The notes under the pieces are model-generated. The model was not told where the DNA came from. It made no database searches and saw only the letters and a program-made list of their open reading frames with translations. From NCBI RefSeq assembly GCF_047718555.1, contig NZ_JBDNRK010000018.1, positions 1 through 64,000 of the forward strand: a stretch of 64,000 nucleotides of DNA, in the 5' to 3' direction. Of the stretch, positions 25,422 to 33,373 are shown one piece after another. A program made the position numbers and the translations under genes. How positions within the stretch are numbered: position 1 is the stretch's first letter; every line of letters begins with the position of its first letter. Source of the DNA: Clostridium_I sp047718555. Its GTDB lineage: Bacteria > Bacillota > Clostridia > Clostridiales > Clostridiaceae.

Positions 25422-28085
25422 ATGAATATAAAGGATTTAATCATATACAATAAAACTATTTCTAGAAGAAAAGCAAAGTATGTGGGTTTCCCAAGTAACT
25501 TGTCAGAAGAATTATGTAGACATCTTTCTCAAAAAGGAATTACAAAACTGTATTGTCATCAGGCAGAGATGTTTGAAAAAGCTATGGAACAGAATAATAT
25601 AGTTATTACCACATCAACTGCAAGTGGAAAAACACTCAGTTTCTTATTACCGGTTATTCAGAAAATTTTATCAAACCCACTTGCAAGAGCAATTTTTATA
25701 TATCCTACAAAAGCATTAGCAAGCGATCAATATCGTGCTATTTTGCCATATATAGAATACTTCGGTGAAAACAGAATTTCAGCTGGTGTATATGATGGAG
25801 ATACCACCGTAAATGAAAGAAGCAAAATCAGAAAAAGTGCCAATATTATTTTAACTAATCCTGAAATGTTAAATGGTGCATTCTTACCGAATCACAGTAA
25901 ATTTGGATTTGATTTCATATTTTCAAATCTGAAATATGTTGTCATTGATGAACTACATACATACAGAGGTGCATTTGGTTCTCATCTGGCAAATGTTTTT
26001 AGAAGATTGGGGAGAGTATGCATATATTATAATTCATCCCCACAATATCTTTGCAGTTCGGCAACCATAGCAAATCCGGTGGAATTGGCAGAAGAAATCT
26101 GTGGACAGAAATTTATTCAGATTGATAAGGACGGTTCACCGGCTGCAGAAAGAAAGTATGTGTTAGTTCAGCCGCCTAAGATTATGGGAACTGATAAAAA
26201 ATATTATGGACAGGTACAGACAACTACAGTTGCTGCAAATCTGATTCCTGACTTGGTAGAAAATGATAATAGCTTTATTGCCTTTGCCAAATCAAGAAGA
26301 AATGTTGAAGTAATATTAAAAGAATCAAGAGATAAATTGGAAACAGAGAGCTTTTTCGGAGCATCCTTGACAGATAAAATATCCGGATACAGGGGAGGAT
26401 ATACGCCATTAGAACGTAAAGAAATTGAAAATAAGATGATAACGGGCGTTTTGCGTGGACTGGTGTCTACAAATGTCTTAGAACTTGGGATAGATATTGG
26501 AAAAATAGACACAACAATAATTGTGGGATATCCAGGAACTAGAGCATCTTTCTGGCAGCAAACTGGAAGAGCGGGTAGAAGTGGAAGAGAATGTACAAAT
26601 TATTTGATCTTGGATAGTCTGCCTTTTGACAAATATATTGCGATTAATCCGAACTGGCTCTTTGAAAGCGGAAGTGAAAACGCAGTCATTGATAAGAATA
26701 ATCTATTAATAGAACTGGCTCACATACGTGCTGCAGCAGCTGAAATACCATTAACGCTGGATGATATTTCGCTTTTCCCAGATTTAGGAGAAACCATTCC
26801 TGTTTTAATTCGGGCAAATGAACTAACCAGTCACAGTGGCAAGTTTGCATGGTCCGGAAATTCGTTCCCCGCAGGAGATTTCAGTTTAAGAAACATTGAT
26901 AAATCCAGATATAAACTGATTAATAAGGAAAACAATAAAGAAATTACAGAAATGGATGAAATGCAGGCATTCCGTGAAATTCATAGGGGAGCAATATATA
27001 TGCATGATGGTGTGCAGTATCAGGTCATAAAACTTGATTTAGAAAGTAAGACTGCATATGCCATACCGTTTAATGGAAACTATTATACAATGCCGGGAAG
27101 CAATACGAATATCAAGATTATTCAAGGCAGTAAAGAAATGGATTATAAACGTGTCAAAGTTGCTTTTGGTGATGTAAATGTGGATGAAATAGTTTATATG
27201 TATAAAAAACTACAATTCCACAATCATCAAAATCTGGGATTTGAACAGTTAGAAAAACCATTATCAAAGGATTATGATACTGAAAGTACATGGATAAAAA
27301 TTCCTGATAATGTGGTTAAGGTCTATAGACGTCTGCTTCAAGAGAGTCAGAATGGACAGCTGATAAGAAATAATCATTTTGAAGGATTGTGTTATGCAAT
27401 AAAAAATGCAGCTATGATGGCCACCATGACAGAACAGGAAGATATGGGCGTTGCAATGTCAAATAATGCAATTGAAATAAACGAGAATTTTCAAGATGCT
27501 GTTTATATGTTTATTTATGATAAATATATAGGTGGTCTAGGATACTCAGAAAAAGTATTTGACCTTGTTGCACAGATTATTGAAAATGCTGTTAAAATGG
27601 TGGGTGGATGTAAATGTGAAAGTGGTTGTGCGGCATGTATCGGGGACTATAAATTAGATAAAGCCATGGTTTTGTGGGGACTACAGAATTTATTAGAAGA
27701 AATAGAAGCTCCAAAAGATATCAAGTTAGTGGAATATGTCCCAACAACATTTATAAAAAAGCCATTTCAATTTAGTCAGTTACAGGAAAAGTGGAAAGAA
27801 TTTTGTGCGTATCTGAAGGAAAATGGAGACACATTTGCAGCATTTTTAAGTACTATTCCAGAAGTGGAGATAGATAATAATGTTTTAATCTTAGTGACCA
27901 ATAATGCGTTTTATAAAGAATGGATCATGGAAGATACCAATAAAAGAAGTTTAATCAATATTATTTCATTTTATACAGAAGCCACCGTAGGGATTGACTT
28001 AAAAATCAGACTTGATATGACTGACAGTGACAGAACAGATGTGAAAAATAAATTGCATAAAAGATATGAAAATCTTGTGGAATAG
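25422..28085 (+). CDS. DEAD/DEAH-box helicase with DUF1998 zinc region (YprA/MrfA-like)
   Basis: This large superfamily 2 helicase (887 aa) is of the YprA/MrfA type. Motif I is TSTASGKT at about 66-73, motif II is DELH (VVIDELHTYRG), then SSATIANP, LVSTNVLELGIDIG and QQTGRAGRSGR. The DUF1998-type zinc site is GGCKCESGCAACIGDYKLDK at about 730. A further ~130-residue C-terminal region is beyond the usual YprA length. It starts with AGGAG before ATG 25422. A UvrD-type helicase gene follows after 9 bases, so the two are co-transcribed. G/C-ending codons are more frequent than in flanking genes, suggesting transfer. Confidence 0.88.
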   Translation: MNIKDLIIYNKTISRRKAKYVGFPSNLSEELCRHLSQKGITKLYCHQAEMFEKAMEQNNIVITTSTASGKTLSFLLPVIQKILSNPLARAIFIYPTKALASDQYRAILPYIEYFGENRISAGVYDGDTTVNERSKIRKSANIILTNPEMLNGAFLPNHSKFGFDFIFSNLKYVVIDELHTYRGAFGSHLANVFRRLGRVCIYYNSSPQYLCSSATIANPVELAEEICGQKFIQIDKDGSPAAERKYVLVQPPKIMGTDKKYYGQVQTTTVAANLIPDLVENDNSFIAFAKSRRNVEVILKESRDKLETESFFGASLTDKISGYRGGYTPLERKEIENKMITGVLRGLVSTNVLELGIDIGKIDTTIIVGYPGTRASFWQQTGRAGRSGRECTNYLILDSLPFDKYIAINPNWLFESGSENAVIDKNNLLIELAHIRAAAAEIPLTLDDISLFPDLGETIPVLIRANELTSHSGKFAWSGNSFPAGDFSLRNIDKSRYKLINKENNKEITEMDEMQAFREIHRGAIYMHDGVQYQVIKLDLESKTAYAIPFNGNYYTMPGSNTNIKIIQGSKEMDYKRVKVAFGDVNVDEIVYMYKKLQFHNHQNLGFEQLEKPLSKDYDTESTWIKIPDNVVKVYRRLLQESQNGQLIRNNHFEGLCYAIKNAAMMATMTEQEDMGVAMSNNAIEINENFQDAVYMFIYDKYIGGLGYSEKVFDLVAQIIENAVKMVGGCKCESGCAACIGDYKLDKAMVLWGLQNLLEEIEAPKDIKLVEYVPTTFIKKPFQFSQLQEKWKEFCAYLKENGDTFAAFLSTIPEVEIDNNVLILVTNNAFYKEWIMEDTNKRSLINIISFYTEATVGIDLKIRLDMTDSDRTDVKNKLHKRYENLVE

Positions 28086-28094
28086 GAGGATTTC

Positions 28095-30146
28095 ATGGAT
28101 TATGAGAAAAAATTAGAAATACTGAATCAATATCAGAAAGAAGCAGTATTAGATGAAAGTGATGCTTGCATAGTAAATGCAAATGTAGGAAGCGGGAAAA
28201 CAACAGTACTAATTTCAAAGATTATATACCTGCATTATGCAAAAAAAGTCAGTTATAAAGATATGATTGTATTAGCCTTTACCAATAAAGCGGCCAATGA
28301 AATCAAAGAAAGGCTAATTGCTTCTGACAACAGTATTCAGATGGAAGAATTAGAGACATGTGGAACATTTCACAGTGTGGCACTTCATCTACTGAGAAGT
28401 ATACTGCCTGTGGAAAAACTGGGGTATACAAAAGATTTTCTGGTAATAGAACCAGAAGAAGAATTAGATATTGCCATGCAGATTATACGGTCAGAAAAGC
28501 TTCATATAAAATATAAGAACCGGTTAAAAAAACGGCTGGAACAGGCAATGTCCATTCAGAAGGAAGATCAAAAGATTTCACGATATAATGATGATATATA
28601 TAAATTGGTTAAGTTGCTGCAAGAAGAAAAAATCAGACAAAACAAAATGTCATTCTCAGACTTACTACAAACAGCCAATGTTTTACTAGATGATGCTACG
28701 ACAGAATTAAAGTGGATTATTATTGATGAGGTTCAGGACAGTGATAAACTACAACTTGATTTTATTGATAAATTAAAAAGCACCAATACTAGATTATTTG
28801 CTGTAGGTGATCCAAATCAGGTTATTTATAGCTGGCGTGGAAGTGCATTGAATGTGTTCTATACATTAAAGCATAAATATAATGCAAAAGAATTGTCTCT
28901 TCCAATTAATTACCGTTCCAGTAGTTCTATTTTAGAAGCGGCAAAGTGCTTTCTGCAAAATGGAAGCAATCTGACTGGAATACGTGAACCTGGAAATAAA
29001 ATAGTAGTGAAAAATCAGTATAATCCATTTAATGAGGCCTGTTACCTGGCAGATAAGATTAGGGAAATACATAGCCTGGGGGTGCCATATAAAGAGATTG
29101 CTATTTTTTATCGGTTACAGAATCAGTCTCAGGTTTTTGAAGATGTATTTATGAAAAATAAAATTCCATACGAAGTGTCATTGAAAAAAACTATACGTGA
29201 TATACCTGTATTAAATTGGATGATTAAGCTATTGCGCTTTTCGGTGAATCATAATGATTTGTCATCAGGAATTTATGTTCTTAGCAATAAGGATTATGGG
29301 GAAAAAATAACAGAAAAAGAAGCAGGTAAAATAGTAAAAGAGCAGGAAGCAGATAAATCGGAGTTATTTACAAAAATGCAGGAGTTTGTTAGTAAATGCT
29401 CTGAAATAACGAAATCAGAGGAACTCTATAATTATTTTCAATTTGATAAGTATATCAGACCAACGGCTTCTACTTACAAAGAAGATAAAGATTCCATATG
29501 TACTTTGCAGGATATTATTCTAGAGTATGTAAAAGAAAAGCAAATGACGTTTTTGAATGGGCTTACAGATTTTATCAATTCCTCTGCATTATATGGTGTG
29601 AATATTTTGCAGAAAGATATAAATAGTGATACAGATTCTGTTAAGTTCATGACGTTACATGCTTCTAAGGGATTAGAGTTCTCATATGTGTTTATTACAG
29701 GGGTTAATTACGGTCTGATTCCATTACAGACGAGAGACATGGAAGAGGAGGAAGAGGAAGGTCGATTATTTTTTGTAGGAATTACCAGAGCGAAAGATTA
29801 TCTAGAGCTTTCCTATTATACAAATCCGGATTATTACAGAGCAAAGCCTGGAGAAAGCAGATATATTCATATGATTCCACCACACTTAATACAGAATGAT
29901 GCGGTGAAAAGTTCAACAACGAATTTACAGGAACTTAAGAAACAGATTCAGGAGGCAAAAGAAGAAGAAAACAAAGAGGAGACATCCATTGAATCAGTAA
30001 ATCCCATATTACAAAAACAAGTAAGTCATAAGAAATATGGAATAGGAAAAGTTCTTAAAGAAGATGAAATGATGATTGAAGTGGAATTTGAAAATTATGG
30101 AGTAAAAGAATTTATGAAAGCATTTAGTGAGCTGGAATTTTTATAA
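28095..30146 (+). CDS. UvrD/Rep-type superfamily 1 helicase
   Basis: This is a 683-aa UvrD-like 3'-5' DNA helicase. Motifs in order: NANVGSGKTTVL (I), FTNKAANEIKER (Ia), DEVQDSDKLQLDF (II, with V for the usual A/T), GDPNQVIYSWRGS (III), LPINYRSS (IV), MTLHASKGLEFSYVF (V) and FFVGITRAKDYLEL (VI). The C-terminal HKKYGIGKV...EFENYGVKEF resembles the Tudor-like tail of PcrA, a partner-binding module. GGAGG lies between the upstream stop and this ATG. It is probably a functional partner of the preceding helicase. Confidence 0.9.
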   Translation: MDYEKKLEILNQYQKEAVLDESDACIVNANVGSGKTTVLISKIIYLHYAKKVSYKDMIVLAFTNKAANEIKERLIASDNSIQMEELETCGTFHSVALHLLRSILPVEKLGYTKDFLVIEPEEELDIAMQIIRSEKLHIKYKNRLKKRLEQAMSIQKEDQKISRYNDDIYKLVKLLQEEKIRQNKMSFSDLLQTANVLLDDATTELKWIIIDEVQDSDKLQLDFIDKLKSTNTRLFAVGDPNQVIYSWRGSALNVFYTLKHKYNAKELSLPINYRSSSSILEAAKCFLQNGSNLTGIREPGNKIVVKNQYNPFNEACYLADKIREIHSLGVPYKEIAIFYRLQNQSQVFEDVFMKNKIPYEVSLKKTIRDIPVLNWMIKLLRFSVNHNDLSSGIYVLSNKDYGEKITEKEAGKIVKEQEADKSELFTKMQEFVSKCSEITKSEELYNYFQFDKYIRPTASTYKEDKDSICTLQDIILEYVKEKQMTFLNGLTDFINSSALYGVNILQKDINSDTDSVKFMTLHASKGLEFSYVFITGVNYGLIPLQTRDMEEEEEEGRLFFVGITRAKDYLELSYYTNPDYYRAKPGESRYIHMIPPHLIQNDAVKSSTTNLQELKKQIQEAKEEENKEETSIESVNPILQKQVSHKKYGIGKVLKEDEMMIEVEFENYGVKEFMKAFSELEFL

Positions 30147-30164
30147 ACAGAGTTCTTTGTTTAT
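30143..30164 (+). repeat. 15-bp repeat ATAAACAGAGTTCTT, copy 3, within a hairpin
   Basis: It starts at the UvrD-gene stop. ATAAACA and TGTTTAT are complementary, making a small hairpin that could act as a terminator. It shares 20 bases with the complement of bases 35-54. Confidence 0.55.
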
Positions 30165-30189
30165 GTATGCCATCAGATTGATAGAATCT

Positions 30190-30675
30190 GGTGGCATTTT
30201 TGAATTCATTACAGCGAAAGAGGATTTACTTATTTTGATACGGCTTATATGTATCATAATTTTACAAGTAAATTATCTGGATTGGGAGAATGAAAGTATT
30301 CAGTCTGGAAAATGTTATGAAGTGGCAAAGAAACATAATAAGCCTGTTATCGTTATGGAACCGATTTAAGGTGGTACATTGGCAAAAGTACCTGAGGAAA
30401 ATGAAGCCATTGCAATACCTTGTACCGCATGTCAGTACTGTGTGGATGGATGTCCAAAGAAGATTGCAATACCAAAATACTTTGCACTATATAATGCTGA
30501 AAAACAGGCATTAAATCAGGGATTCTCAACACAGAGCGTATATTATGCTAATTATACCAAAACATATGGTAAGGCATCTGATTGTATTGAATGTAAAAAA
30601 TGTGAGAGAAGCTGCCCACAGCATATTGAGATTACAAAATACTTGAAACAAGTAGCAAATACATTTGAAAATTAG
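30190..30675 (+). pseudogene. Aldo/keto reductase with ferredoxin tail, internally deleted
   Basis: Pieces in different frames recall one 4Fe-4S aldo/keto reductase: FTYFDTAYMYHNFTS (N-terminal, 30226-30270), then VNYLDWENESIQSGKCYEVA and KPVIVMEPI, a TAA at 30367, then GGTLAKVPEE and the intact tail with CTACQYCVDGCP and CIECKKCERSCP. More than 100 residues are missing between the first pieces. The 98-aa tail from 30379 could still be read from TTG, but no ribosome site is evident. Confidence 0.85.
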
Positions 30676-30707
30676 AAATAGAGAACAGCTAGATAAGGAA
30701 AAATTTA

Positions 30708-30806
30708 TGAAAATATTATTAGTTAACGGAAGCCCCCTGAAAAAGGGGGTACCTGTACAGCATTTCAAGAAGTGGTGAAATCACTGAATGCAGATCTGCC
30801 AACTTT
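30708..30806 (+). pseudogene. NADPH-dependent FMN reductase remnant (N-terminus)
   Basis: ATG 30708 opens MKILLVNGSPLKKG, the flavin-phosphate loop of flavodoxin-like FMN reductases. A one-base loss in the G-run shifts it, and the next frame continues TCTAFQEVVKSLNAD. The rest is gone; the MerR promoter follows within 40 bases. Confidence 0.7.
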
Positions 30807-30841
30807 ATTCGGTAAAGACGCAATTTTCCCTTTTTCGAGGG

Positions 30842-30878
30842 CTTGACTTGGAACTAACTCCAAGTACTAATAATATTA
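30842..30878 (+). promoter_or_regulatory. MerR-type promoter and operator before second merR
   Basis: TTGACT (-35) and TAATAAT (-10) flank a long spacer (about 19 bases) centred on the dyad CTTGGA-ACTAA-CTCCAAG. It stands 25-30 bases before the second merR gene, so autoregulation is likely. Confidence 0.7.
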
Positions 30879-30898
30879 AATAAAGGAGGTAAAATCGT

Positions 30899-31285
30899 AT
30901 GACAATTGCAGAAGTAAGTGAAAAATTTAATCTTTCCCAGGATACACTCCGCTATTATGAACGCATCGGACTGATTCCGAATGTGAATCGCAATAAAAGC
31001 GGAATAAGGGATTATACGGAAGAAGACTGCAGGTGGGTAGAATTTATCAAATGTATGCGAAGTGCAGGTCTTCCGATTGAAGTACTGATTGAGTATGTTG
31101 GACTGTTTCAACAGGGTGATGGGACCATTGAGTCGAGAAAAGAACTTTTGATCGAGCAGCGTAAGCAGTTAATAGCAAGAATGGAAGACATGCAGAAATC
31201 GTTAGAACGTCTTAATTATAAAATAGAAAGATATGAACAGTCGGTGGTTGAAAAAGAAAAAGAGCTGAAAAGATCGGAGGATTAG
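30899..31285 (+). CDS. MerR family transcriptional regulator (second copy)
   Basis: The winged helix is clear: MTIAEVSEKFNLSQDTLRYYERIGLI and RDYTEEDCRWVEFIKCMRSAGLPIEVL. A long coiled coil with alternating Lys/Glu completes 128 aa. No metal-binding cysteines lie at the C-terminus, so it resembles the AdhR/YhdM group that senses aldehydes or thiol stress. That fits the alcohol dehydrogenase, aldo/keto reductase and FMN reductase relics around it. AAAGGAGG precedes the ATG. It now seems to have outlived its targets. Confidence 0.88.
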   Translation: MTIAEVSEKFNLSQDTLRYYERIGLIPNVNRNKSGIRDYTEEDCRWVEFIKCMRSAGLPIEVLIEYVGLFQQGDGTIESRKELLIEQRKQLIARMEDMQKSLERLNYKIERYEQSVVEKEKELKRSED

Positions 31286-31357
31286 TTGGTAGGATAAAAA
31301 AGTCAACAGAATATGAACCAAAAGGACGCAATATTCTTAAAGTCTGAAGCAAAAGTA

Positions 31358-31392
31358 TTAAAGGAGTACTCTTGAACGAAGTACTCCTTTAA
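31358..31392. terminator. Terminator between convergent merR and Arg-tract gene
   Basis: TTAAAGGAGTACT pairs with AGTACTCCTTTAA across 9 bases. It serves the rightward merR and lies just past the end of the leftward gene. Confidence 0.75.
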
Positions 31393-31400
31393 ATTTGTAT

Positions 31401-31862
31401 TTAATACATCCACCAAGGTCTATAAGGCATATGCATCATAGGTCTACGTCTTCTGCGGCGTCTGCGTCTTCTACGTCTCCTACGACGGCGAGGATCGGGA
31501 TCAGAATCCGGGTCATCATCGTAACCATCGTCAAAAGAATCGCTATATCCATCATCGTATCCAGCATCATAACCATCATCATAATCATAATCATCATAGT
31601 CGTCATCATAATCATAACTCATATCATCCATCATCTGACGGCGTATTGGTTGAGACATATGTGGGTTAGGTTTCATAGTAGGATAATTAGTCCCAGGGGA
31701 ATATGGTGACATAGAAGGCAACTTATTATATCCTTCATTATTTATATTATTATTAACAGAAGGAACTGGATTAGCATTAATAGAATGATTGGATCGACTT
31801 TGATAAATTTCTTCGTTGGTATCTATGTCATCCTCTGGATTTCCATTGTAAGTATAATACAT
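31401..31862 (-). CDS. Low-complexity Asp/Tyr-rich protein with 16-Arg tract
   Basis: The 153-aa product has an Asn/Pro/Ser-rich N-terminal half, then a run of D, Y and G residues (about 85-122, with repeated DDYD and DGYD units), 16 consecutive arginines, and PMMHMPYRPWWMY. The arginines use AGA, CGT, CGC and AGG in mixed order, so the tract is not a slipped codon repeat. ATG 31862 has GGAGG at 4-5 bases. No family is recognised. A strongly acidic block next to a strongly basic one suits a self-assembling spore coat or nucleic-acid-binding protein; that is inference. Confidence 0.65.
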   Translation of the reverse strand: MYYTYNGNPEDDIDTNEEIYQSRSNHSINANPVPSVNNNINNEGYNKLPSMSPYSPGTNYPTMKPNPHMSQPIRRQMMDDMSYDYDDDYDDYDYDDGYDAGYDDGYSDSFDDGYDDDPDSDPDPRRRRRRRRRRRRRRRRPMMHMPYRPWWMY

Positions 31863-32001
31863 AATTACCTCCATAAAATTTACTACATAAATATGTTATG
31901 TAAAATTATAAAATTAGTTACAATAATGTAATAAAATAATAAATCAAATTATAACGCATCTGCATAGTATGTACTGTTGGAAAAAATTGCAGGAGGTTTT
32001 T

Positions 32002-32469
32002 ATGTATCATAATAAATATACGACACCTAAAGCAAAGCATGACAGTTCAATGATTCAACCTATGATGCCAAATATTGAGTACTTATTTAGAGGAGAAGAA
32101 TTCCAAGAGAATAAAATAAATAATATAAACATAACTTCACCTATGCAGCAAAATATTATTCCACCTTCACAACAAAATACTATTCCATCTGTACAACAAA
32201 ATGCAGTTGCACCTGTACAACAGATGCCTAATGTAGGAAATGTGGAGCAAAAAATGCCAAACGTAAATGCCAATTCATCAAAAATGGATATGAAAAAAAT
32301 AAAAACAGATGCAGAAAAAATTGTAAAAATGTTTGAACAAAGTAATCCAGATATTCTAAATGCATTAATAAATTGTAGTATATCAGTATTTGCAGCAAGA
32401 AAGTATTTGTGTAAAGTTGTTGAAATGACACTTATGCATCATCATAAAATGCATAAAACTAAAAAATAA
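32002..32469 (+). CDS. Gln/Pro/Asn-rich hypothetical protein
   Basis: This 155-aa protein is divergent from the Arg-tract gene. Its middle (about 50-85) repeats QQN-P units (PPSQQNTIPSVQQNAVAPVQQM). The C-terminal ~65 residues look folded: DAEKIVKMFEQSNPDILNALINCSISVFAARKYLCKVVEMTLMHHHKM. ATG 32002 follows AGGAGG. No family is recognised. Low-complexity linker plus a compact tail and the shared divergent promoter region suggest it works with its neighbour, possibly in the spore surface (inference). Confidence 0.6.
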   Translation: MYHNKYTTPKAKHDSSMIQPMMPNIEYLFRGEEFQENKINNINITSPMQQNIIPPSQQNTIPSVQQNAVAPVQQMPNVGNVEQKMPNVNANSSKMDMKKIKTDAEKIVKMFEQSNPDILNALINCSISVFAARKYLCKVVEMTLMHHHKMHKTKK

Positions 32470-32480
32470 TTATAGAATGA

Positions 32481-32516
32481 AAAAAGGATTTAGATTAGTT
32501 TCTAAATCCTCTTTTT
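32481..32516 (+). terminator. Rho-independent terminator
   Basis: AAAAAGGATTTAGA and TCTAAATCC form a stem followed by TCTTTTT. Confidence 0.8.
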
Positions 32517-32614
32517 ATGCGAAAAATATACATAATGATAACATGAGATAACCATAGATTAGTTTTAAGTTATAAGCTTTAGTGAACAAGACAAGAAATA
32601 GAATAATAAATTAA

Positions 32615-32664
32615 TTGACATTAATAAAAATATTACTTATAATTTGATTGAATAAATGTTCAAT
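32615..32664 (+). promoter_or_regulatory. Sigma-A promoter and TetR dyad operator
   Basis: TTGACA at 32615-32620 and TATAAT at 32638-32643 are 17 bases apart, a consensus promoter. Directly after, ATTGAATAAATGTTCAAT (32647-32664) is a dyad with perfect 6-base arms over the expected transcription start. A matching dyad lies at 33331-33348. Confidence 0.75.
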
Positions 32665-32680
32665 GAAAAGAGAGGTTAAT

Positions 32681-33295
32681 ATGCCAAAAACAGAAGAACA
32701 AAATCAAAAAATATTAGATAAAAGAAAAGAAGAAATATTAGAAGCTGCTCTGGAGGAATTTTCACGTAAGGGGTACAGCGGTGCTAAAATTTCAGACATT
32801 GTAAAGAGAGCCGGAATTAGTCAAGGATTGATATATCACTACTACAAATCAAAGGATGAATTATATTTAGCAGTTATTGAAAAATCTTTAGATTCATCTA
32901 TGATTTTAAGTACAATTGTAGCACAGTATAATTTAAAGGGATGGAATGCCCTAGTAGCTATGACAGAGTGGATAATACAGTGGCTTAAAAGTGGAGGAGA
33001 AGGAAAGCTGCGTTTCTTTTTTATTCAGCAAGCAGCTATGCTTGAGCCTAAGCCGGAAGGAGTAAAGCAGGCACTTGCCAAATCAATGCGCATGAATGAA
33101 TTTACAGCAAATTTGATTAAAGAAGCTCAAGAAGAGGGAATGGTTATTGAGGGCGATCCTTTAAAGATTACATTCTTATATTGGGCTCTGATTCATGGAA
33201 TAATAATGAATTATGCTACTATAGAAAATATAGGGTTAGAGCGTGTTGGCACTATACCCGAAGCAGATATTATTTTAAGAATTATAAAAAAATAA
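32681..33295 (+). CDS. TetR/AcrR family transcriptional regulator
   Basis: The N-terminal helix-turn-helix is typical: ILEAALEEFSRKGYSGAKISDIVKRAGISQGLIYHYYKSKDELY. The C-terminal ligand/dimer domain is helical. The length is 204 aa. ATG 32681 follows AGAGGT; the longer frame from 32648 starts inside the operator dyad and is rejected. The oxidoreductase gene starts 78 bases downstream behind a second copy of the same dyad, so TetR probably represses itself and that enzyme. Confidence 0.88.
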   Translation: MPKTEEQNQKILDKRKEEILEAALEEFSRKGYSGAKISDIVKRAGISQGLIYHYYKSKDELYLAVIEKSLDSSMILSTIVAQYNLKGWNALVAMTEWIIQWLKSGGEGKLRFFFIQQAAMLEPKPEGVKQALAKSMRMNEFTANLIKEAQEEGMVIEGDPLKITFLYWALIHGIIMNYATIENIGLERVGTIPEADIILRIIKK

Positions 33296-33330
33296 AGCTA
33301 GTATTCACTAGCTGTTAATTTAGAATGATT

Positions 33331-33348
33331 ATTGAATGAATATTTAAT
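33331..33348 (+). promoter_or_regulatory. Second TetR-type dyad
   Basis: ATTGAATGAATATTTAAT matches the dyad at 32647-32664 at 15 of 18 positions. It lies 25 bases before the oxidoreductase start. Confidence 0.6.
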
Positions 33349-33373
33349 CTAAAACATAGGAGGAAATTAAATT

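Noticed and set aside
31500..31620. Repeated CATCATCATA units that look like a short tandem repeat or CRISPR
   Set aside because: They are the complement of Asp/Tyr codons inside a coding sequence, with no regular repeat-spacer spacing.
31395..31709. Plus-strand frame antisense to the Arg-tract gene
   Set aside because: It has no ribosome site and its Ile/Val/His repeats are just the complement of the Asp/Tyr codons of the real minus-strand gene.
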